From positions 1 through 19,691 of the forward strand of contig JARRCQ010000002.1 of assembly GCA_029982105.1 (NCBI GenBank): a stretch of 19,691 nucleotides of DNA. The letters are read 5' to 3'. Each line of letters starts with the position of its first letter. Positions within the stretch are counted from its first letter, which is position 1. Shown here in pieces: positions 16,536-19,691 of the stretch. Under the pieces are notes generated by a model, which was given only the letters and a program-made list of their open reading frames with translations, searched no databases and was not told the origin of the DNA. This stretch comes from Candidatus Atribacteria bacterium. Its GTDB lineage: Bacteria > Atribacterota > Atribacteria > Atribacterales > Caldatribacteriaceae. The translations under genes were made by a program, and so were the position numbers.

Positions 16536-16564
16536 TTGTTTACAAGCATAATGCAGGTTGTATA
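16536..16564 (+). promoter_or_regulatory. Candidate promoter of the TraR/DksA-family gene
   Basis: TTGTTT (16536-16541), a 17-base spacer and TGTATA (16559-16564), about 42 bases before the ATG. The boxes are only moderately good, and the choice rests on spacing and position. Confidence 0.35.
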
Positions 16565-16605
16565 AAGAAAAAATATAAGTTATTATATCTTTGGAGATGA
16601 AAAAG

Positions 16606-16953
16606 ATGGAAGAAAAAGAAGAATTTCGTACTCAACTTTTGGAGTTGAGTAAAAAAATAAAATCGACCTTGGAACGGGGAATCGATGATGCTCGAGAGCA
16701 TAACCCCTTGAGTGAATCCAGAGATGAAGCAGATCTGGGAAGTGCTACTGTTGATTTGGCTCTTCAAATGTCCTCTCAGAAGACCCTCCTTGAAATACTA
16801 AATTTGGTGGAAAAAGCCCTGAAAAAAATAGAAACGGGCAATTATGGCTTCTGTGAATTATGCAAAAGAGAAATACCTATCCAAAGGTTAAGAATGATAC
16901 CTTATGCTCCTTATTGCGTGGAGTGCCAGTCTAAAATAGAGAGTAAAAAATAG
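16606..16953 (+). CDS. TraR/DksA-family C4 zinc-finger protein
   Basis: A 115-residue protein. The N-terminal ~75 residues form two charged helices, with the acidic DEADLGSATVD element at 40-50 near the hairpin tip, as in DksA-type factors that reach into the RNA polymerase secondary channel. The C-terminal zinc finger has Cys83 and Cys86 (GFCELCKREI) and Cys104 and Cys107 (YCVECQ). ATG 16606 is chosen because GGAG stands nine bases upstream; the TTG at 16591 would overlap that site. It is shorter than E. coli DksA (151 residues) and closer to the Firmicutes YteA-like or general TraR group. It converges on speD and shares a terminator with it. The exact role is not known from sequence. Confidence 0.9.
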   Translation: MEEKEEFRTQLLELSKKIKSTLERGIDDAREHNPLSESRDEADLGSATVDLALQMSSQKTLLEILNLVEKALKKIETGNYGFCELCKREIPIQRLRMIPYAPYCVECQSKIESKK

Positions 16954-16991
16954 GGTAGGCACTCATATATCAAAATTAAGTGCCTACCCTA
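16951..16991. terminator. Shared terminator between the TraR/DksA gene and speD
   Basis: A perfect 13-bp stem, TAGGGTAGGCACT (16951-16963) with AGTGCCTACCCTA (16979-16991), and a 15-base loop. The left arm includes the TAG stop of the zinc-finger gene. On the minus strand it is followed by TTTTTT, made from that gene's last Lys codons, so it is a strong terminator for speD. On the plus strand the T-tract is short. Confidence 0.85.
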
Positions 16992-17012
16992 TTAGAGGGA
17001 ATCAGTAGTGAG

Positions 17013-17462
17013 TCAAGTGTGAACCATCTTTTCCAGATTCTTCAGTCTTTCTTCTATAACCAAAGGAAGACTTAAATTGAGGTCGTGGGGATACTCTATT
17101 CCTCGGTCAAAGACCTGATAATTGTATTCCACCAAATTAAAGTAATCAATGAGCCTTTGCACCGCCTTTTCAGCATCAAACGGTTTGCAAGAAAATATAT
17201 CTACACTTACATACTTTCGAGCCGGAAAAGTGTGGATACTGATATGGCTCTCAGCAATGATTACTATACCCGATATACCGCTATCCTGAGGAGAACTGCT
17301 CTGGTACTGAAAAACATAAGGTGGTAACACTTTGGTCATACTCATCTCCTCAGGAAACTCGTCCAAAAAGCTATGAACTTTGTTCAAGTTTCCTATAGCC
17401 AAAGAATCCTGGCAAAAACCATCTAGGATGAGATGCATTCCCACTTCTAATATTTTCTCCAT
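17013..17462 (-). CDS. speD: S-adenosylmethionine decarboxylase proenzyme
   Basis: This enzyme makes decarboxylated SAM, the aminopropyl donor for spermidine and related polyamines. The 149-residue proenzyme cleaves itself to form a pyruvoyl cofactor. The cleavage motif [11 protein letters not shown] is present, with the cut expected between Glu71 and Ser72; His77 and Cys92 (DIFSCK) are the usual processing and catalytic residues. The length fits the short bacterial/archaeal class that works as a dimer. ATG 17462 follows GGGAGGG at good spacing and precedes [16 protein letters not shown], the conserved N-terminus; the open frame continues upstream to 17543 through a hairpin and is not used. 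No speE lies nearby. The long structured leader upstream suggests control by attenuation. Confidence 0.95.
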   Translation of the reverse strand: MEKILEVGMHLILDGFCQDSLAIGNLNKVHSFLDEFPEEMSMTKVLPPYVFQYQSSSPQDSGISGIVIIAESHISIHTFPARKYVSVDIFSCKPFDAEKAVQRLIDYFNLVEYNYQVFDRGIEYPHDLNLSLPLVIEERLKNLEKMVHT

Positions 17463-17525
17463 GGGTTGTCCCTCCCTCGCTCTAAATTTTGTACCGGTCA
17501 TTGACTGAACAACGCTAAAGAATAA

Positions 17526-17563
17526 AATATCTACCCCCACCACTTTGAGTGAGGATAGATATT
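17526..17563 (-). terminator. Hairpin in the speD leader, terminator-like
   Basis: The right and left arms (17547-17563 and 17526-17543) form a ~16-bp stem on the minus strand with several G-U pairs (AATATCTA...TAGATATT), followed by TTATTCTTTAG. G-U pairing works only for RNA read in the speD direction. It is the second terminator-like hairpin between the strong upstream promoter and speD. Confidence 0.5.
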
Positions 17564-17576
17564 CTTAACAAAAGAA

Positions 17577-17609
17577 GTAGTCAGGAAAACGGTTTGTTTC
17601 CCTGACTAC
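17577..17609 (-). terminator. Terminator-like hairpin at the end of the structured RNA
   Basis: A 14-bp stem, GTAGTCAGGGAAAC with GTTTTCCTGACTAC (minus strand), has a five-base loop and one mismatch/bulge at the G/A run. It is followed by TTCTTTTGTT. This would end the ~260-nt RNA or act as the off-state of an attenuator. Confidence 0.65.
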
Positions 17610-17838
17610 AACTCTATTAAATCCTTAGAGACCAAAAATTAAGCCCAATAACCTTTTTCATTAGGTGCTCCCCTTTCGGACGAATTTATCCGAAAACAAA
17701 CTAATTGGGGGCACTCCCCCCTTAGGGAAGGGGCGCTTCCCTATCCGGGTGTTAGCGGAGGGACAAATAATTATTATGGCGCATAAAAAGCACCTTTTAG
17801 TAAGCCCTCGATTTCCACCCCCTGGCAATTTTATTACC
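17577..17838 (-). ncRNA. Structured RNA or speD leader of unknown class
   Basis: The transcript predicted from a perfect promoter begins at about 17838 and folds into ordered helices. The first is a 5' hairpin GGUAAU/AUUGCC starting exactly at +1 (17824-17838). Next is a nested arm: GGGUG/CACCC (17816-17820 with 17747-17751) enclosing GAGGG/CCCUC (17805-17809 with 17758-17762) enclosing GGUGC/GCGCC (17790-17794 with 17778-17782). Then come an 8-bp hairpin (17723-17743), and a larger arm with GUGC-CCCC / GGGG-GCAC (17707-17714 with 17665-17673) capped by a 7-bp stem (17674-17695). CCCAAU near 17705 can instead pair with AUUGGG near 17645, an alternative fold. I do not recognise it as tmRNA, RNase P, SRP, 6S, T-box or a common riboswitch. 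It has no convincing ORF. Confidence 0.6.
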
Positions 17839-17844
17839 TCACCT

Positions 17845-17872
17845 ATTATATAATTAATTGAGAGTATGTCAA
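17845..17872 (-). promoter_or_regulatory. Perfect consensus sigma70 promoter
   Basis: TTGACA (17867-17872), a 16-base AT-rich spacer, and TATAAT (17845-17850) on the minus strand; both boxes are exact consensus. The expected start is near 17838, at GG. It drives the structured RNA and, by readthrough, speD. No other promoter in the window is this strong. Confidence 0.8.
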
Positions 17873-17885
17873 TAACATAAAAGAC

Positions 17886-18134
17886 CACTGGAAAAAAATT
17901 AAGAAATTTTTAACCTTTCCAATCCCTTAAGGTAATATTTTAGCTCCCCACCATTCCCAATCCCAGCAAATTTCCTTTATATCCTCAAGAATTATTCTCT
18001 CTTAATCTTCTTCCCAACCTCATTAGCCGATGCTAAATCCCCGGTTTTGCATTCCAGATTTGGCAAACGTTTTCTATCCCTAGTTGCGACCTTTGTTGTA
18101 TAGTATAATCAACACTTTTTCAGGTATTTATCTC
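17886..18134. other. Intergenic stretch, AT-rich, no gene seen
   Basis: Stops occur in every frame and no convincing repeat or RNA is visible. Minus-strand fragments such as GWEED and KEICWDWEWWGAK read like decayed coding sequence but match no family I know. Confidence 0.4.
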
Positions 18135-18284
18135 CTAGGTTGTGGGAACAAGTAGCACAAATAACATCGCACTCAGCACTAAAGTTACTTTGTTAGTTTT
18201 CCGCATTAGACACAAATTTTTTCCTATAGCCCGAACACCGAAACTCCAAGATGCAAAGGAGACGATAAGGACGAAGGTCATCAT
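18135..18284 (-). pseudogene. Short hydrophobic ORF after birA, possible membrane-protein remnant
   Basis: A 49-residue frame starts ATGATG five bases after the birA stop. It holds two hydrophobic stretches (MMTFVLIVSFASWSFGV and VTLVLSAMLFVLLVP) joined by a basic loop. There is no Shine-Dalgarno sequence. The pattern vaguely recalls the first helices of a phosphate-permease-like protein, but this is too weak for an assignment. It may be a small membrane peptide or, more likely, the remaining start of a lost gene. Confidence 0.25.
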
Positions 18285-18289
18285 AATTT

Positions 18290-19225
18290 TTACAATAAGT
18301 GAATACAGTCACCGGCAAATGCCCGGGTTAGAGAACCATCAGCTCTTTTTACTATCAGTGCTCCATTAGTATCGATATCTATAGCTCTTCCTTTTATTTC
18401 TTCACCTGGCATCACTATCTTCACATTCTTGTTCAAAGTGGTAGAGAGTTGTCTCCACTCTTCCAGCAGATCTTCTTTAGTTAGTAAAGCTTGTTGCTTG
18501 GTTATTTCTTTTACCACCGAATGAAAAAATTCCTTCCGGGAAACTTCCTTCCCTAATTTTTCCTTTAGAGACGTGGCTTTTTCTTCCAGCTGAGAAATGG
18601 GAGTATTCACATTTATACCTATTCCCAGATTCACAAAATTTATAGCATCGGTTTCAGCATTCATCTCCGCCAATATGCCACATACTTTCTTTTCTCCAAT
18701 CAGAATATCATTAGGCCATTTTAGTTCTGCAGCCAAACCAAAAAGCTTCCTAATAGTTTGGGCTATGGCGACTGCAACCATCAGGTTTATCCTTGGCGCA
18801 TATATGGGGCTTATATTAGGCCTTAAAATAAAGGTAAAATAAATACCGCCCTCCGGAGAAAGCCATTGTCTATTTAACCTTCCTCTACCCTGACTTTGAG
18901 ACTCGGCAATTACTATTGTTCCTTCTTTCGCTCCCTGATGAGATAGTTCCCTTGCTACATTCATTGTGGAGCTAACTTCCCGAAAGTGGTATATCTTTTG
19001 TTCTAAATCAGGAAACTCACAAGGAAGTAATAAATCTGGCGAAGATACTAACTTATACCCTTTAGGTGAAGATTCTAATATATAACCATCTTGTTTTAAA
19101 TCACGAATGTGCTTCCAAACCGCAACTCTGGAGACGCCCAGTTCTTCAGCTATTGCTTCTCCTGAAACATAATCTTCACTTTCTCGAAGAATTTTTAGTA
19201 TCTTTCCTTTCATTTGGTTAACCAT
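18290..19225 (-). CDS. birA: Bifunctional biotin ligase and biotin operon repressor
   Basis: A 311-residue protein with an N-terminal winged helix (about residues 5-62, with GEAIAEELGVSRVAVWKHIRDL), the ligase core, and a small C-terminal SH3-like domain (MPGEEIKGRAIDID...DGSLTRAFAGD). Ligase motifs are GRGRLNRQW (113-121), which binds biotinyl-AMP, KWPND (169-173) and KVCGIL. It attaches biotin to carboxylase subunits and, because the DNA-binding domain is complete, should also repress biotin genes. ATG 19225 is chosen because it lies just downstream of a TTGACA-17-TAACCT promoter; ATG 19213 is also possible. No ribosome site is seen, so the mRNA may be almost leaderless. A BirA-type palindrome covers the promoter and start codon. 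Confidence 0.95.
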   Translation of the reverse strand: MVNQMKGKILKILRESEDYVSGEAIAEELGVSRVAVWKHIRDLKQDGYILESSPKGYKLVSSPDLLLPCEFPDLEQKIYHFREVSSTMNVARELSHQGAKEGTIVIAESQSQGRGRLNRQWLSPEGGIYFTFILRPNISPIYAPRINLMVAVAIAQTIRKLFGLAAELKWPNDILIGEKKVCGILAEMNAETDAINFVNLGIGINVNTPISQLEEKATSLKEKLGKEVSRKEFFHSVVKEITKQQALLTKEDLLEEWRQLSTTLNKNVKIVMPGEEIKGRAIDIDTNGALIVKRADGSLTRAFAGDCIHLL

Positions 19226-19243
19226 CTTATAAGTTAGGTTAAC
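19217..19243 (-). promoter_or_regulatory. Putative BirA operator on the birA promoter
   Basis: An inverted repeat, GTTAACC - 13 bases - GGTTAAC on the minus strand (arms 19237-19243 and 19217-19223). Known bacterial BirA boxes have TTGTTAACC/TTGTAAACC-type half-sites with inverted partners and a spacer of about 14-16. The left arm overlaps the -10 box and the right arm covers codons 1-3, so binding would block transcription. Confidence 0.55.
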
Positions 19244-19264
19244 TACTATTTTGTTTGTTGTCAA
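19236..19264 (-). promoter_or_regulatory. birA promoter
   Basis: TTGACA (19259-19264), a 17-base spacer and TAACCT (19236-19241). The -10 ends ten bases before ATG 19225, so transcription would start about four bases before the start codon. Confidence 0.55.
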
Positions 19265-19370
19265 GATATACCGAAGCAGTATATAAAATACTAACTTTTC
19301 ATCCTCACTATTCATTGACAAAAGAGGATATAGAATTATAAAATGATAAAGTGCTAAAGTTTTAGTCAGT

Positions 19371-19447
19371 GCGCCTGTAGCTCAATAGGATAGAGCGGCG
19401 GACTTCGGATCCGTAGGTTGGGGGTTCAACTCCCTCCAGGCGCGCCA
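19371..19447 (+). tRNA. tRNA-Arg (anticodon TCG), CCA encoded
   Basis: Complete cloverleaf. The acceptor stem GCGCCTG pairs with CAGGCGC, the D arm is GCTC...GAGC, and the anticodon stem GCGGA/TCCGT holds the loop CTTCGGA with anticodon TCG (reads CGA). The T arm is GGGGG-TTCAACT-CCCTC, the discriminator is G, and the genome encodes CCA at 19445-19447. A tyrosine recombinase gene begins just downstream, so the 3' end of this tRNA is a likely attachment site. Confidence 0.97.
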
Positions 19448-19554
19448 AAAGTGTGGTAGAGGCCTTCCAGCTTCTTATCTCGTTATACTTTCCTCTCTCT
19501 AAAAAACCTGAGTCCGACGACTATAAAATCTACTCCCAGAGAGAGGCGATTTCT

Positions 19555-19691
19555 GTGGGACAAGCAGTAAAACTTCCTCAACCTGAGGGCTGGGAAAATT
19601 TTTTAGAGCTGTTCCTCTTTGAAAAGAAGGCAGAAGGTAAAGCTCCTCGCACTATCCACGATTATGAAGTCCACGTTATCAGATTTTTTAG
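19555..19691 (+). CDS. Tyrosine recombinase (integrase), N-terminal part, runs off the window
   Basis: About 45 residues are visible. WENFLELFLFEKKAEGKAPR followed by TIHDYEVHVIRFF is the N-terminal core-binding (SAM-like) domain of phage-type integrases: helix, 'G.s..Ti..Y...i..F'. The catalytic Arg-His-Arg-Tyr domain lies beyond the window. The start GTG at 19555 has AGAGG eight bases upstream, but the frame is open back to 19450, so a different start is possible. Its place about 100 bases after the tRNA-Arg 3' end suggests it belongs to an element integrated at that tRNA. Confidence 0.72.
   Translation, partial: MGQAVKLPQPEGWENFLELFLFEKKAEGKAPRTIHDYEVHVIRFF

Noticed and set aside
16540..16767. 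Minus-strand 75-codon ORF over the zinc-finger gene start
   Set aside because: It is a low-complexity Phe/Leu-rich shadow of the lysine- and glutamate-rich gene on the other strand.
17577..17850. Assignment of the structured RNA to the M-box (Mg2+) or lysine riboswitch
   Set aside because: Short look-alikes exist (AGGTGAGG and AAGGTGCTTTTTATG recall the M-box; GAAAGGGGAGC recalls the lysine class), but the conserved M-box block CGCTGCTGCCC and the rest of the lysine core are missing. AGGTGAGG also lies mostly upstream of the predicted +1.
17661..17888. Opposite-strand ORFs of 62 and 75 codons in the speD leader
   Set aside because: The longer one would include the promoter boxes, neither has a ribosome site or family resemblance, and the region is better explained by RNA structure.
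18135..18284. Phosphate permease (PiT) N-terminus after birA
   Set aside because: The resemblance is limited to hydrophobic spacing, and the family's GANDVAN signature is absent.

Overview
The window looks like chromosomal DNA of an AT-rich anaerobic bacterium. TTG and GTG starts are common, ribosome binding sites are strong (GGAGG), and a V-type rather than F-type ATPase is present. A single-domain SpeD, a short TraR/DksA-type zinc-finger protein and a tRNA-Arg with encoded CCA fit a Clostridia-like or uncultured candidate-phylum lineage. Atribacterota-like is only a guess.

Region 1 (1-8810, minus strand) is a complete nine-gene V-type ATPase operon in the order stalk H-like, I, K, E, C, F, A, B, D. 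This is the order of the Enterococcus hirae ntp operon. It has a good sigma70-type promoter at 8782-8810, and a metallophosphoesterase gene follows the last subunit after one base. The rotor subunit K keeps every Na+-coordinating residue known from E. hirae, so the enzyme is probably Na+-coupled.

Region 2 (8811-9415) is a decayed junction holding a 72-bp imperfect inverted repeat and possible transposase debris.

Region 3 (9416-14814, minus strand) is a K+ uptake cassette that appears richer in G+C than its surroundings. A KdpD-like sensor kinase without the N-terminal KdpD/USP part and a KdpE-like regulator are followed by a terminator. Then come four copies of an 8-base motif arranged as two 11-bp-spaced pairs, a promoter, and the operon TPR protein - RCK/TrkA (N domain only) - TrkA - TrkH. 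No kdpFABC is present, so the two-component system probably controls Trk. The cassette is flanked by pseudogenes and insertion-sequence debris, which suggests horizontal acquisition.

Region 4 (14826-16535) is a gene graveyard. It holds a UroD-family methyltransferase pseudogene with two compensating frameshifts and an ATA in place of its start codon, two diverged ~125-bp repeat units with hairpins, and the truncated start of an ISLre2/UPF0236 transposase.

Region 5 (16536-19691) has a TraR/DksA-family gene converging on speD across a shared terminator. Upstream of speD, a perfect TTGACA-16-TATAAT promoter drives a highly structured ~260-nt RNA with no convincing ORF. It ends in a terminator-like hairpin and is followed by a second hairpin before speD. 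This is the best candidate here for an undescribed riboswitch or ncRNA. Next come birA, with a BirA-type operator on its own promoter and start codon, then tRNA-Arg(TCG), and the first codons of a tyrosine recombinase directly downstream of the tRNA. That last pairing is the usual edge of an integrated element continuing beyond the window.
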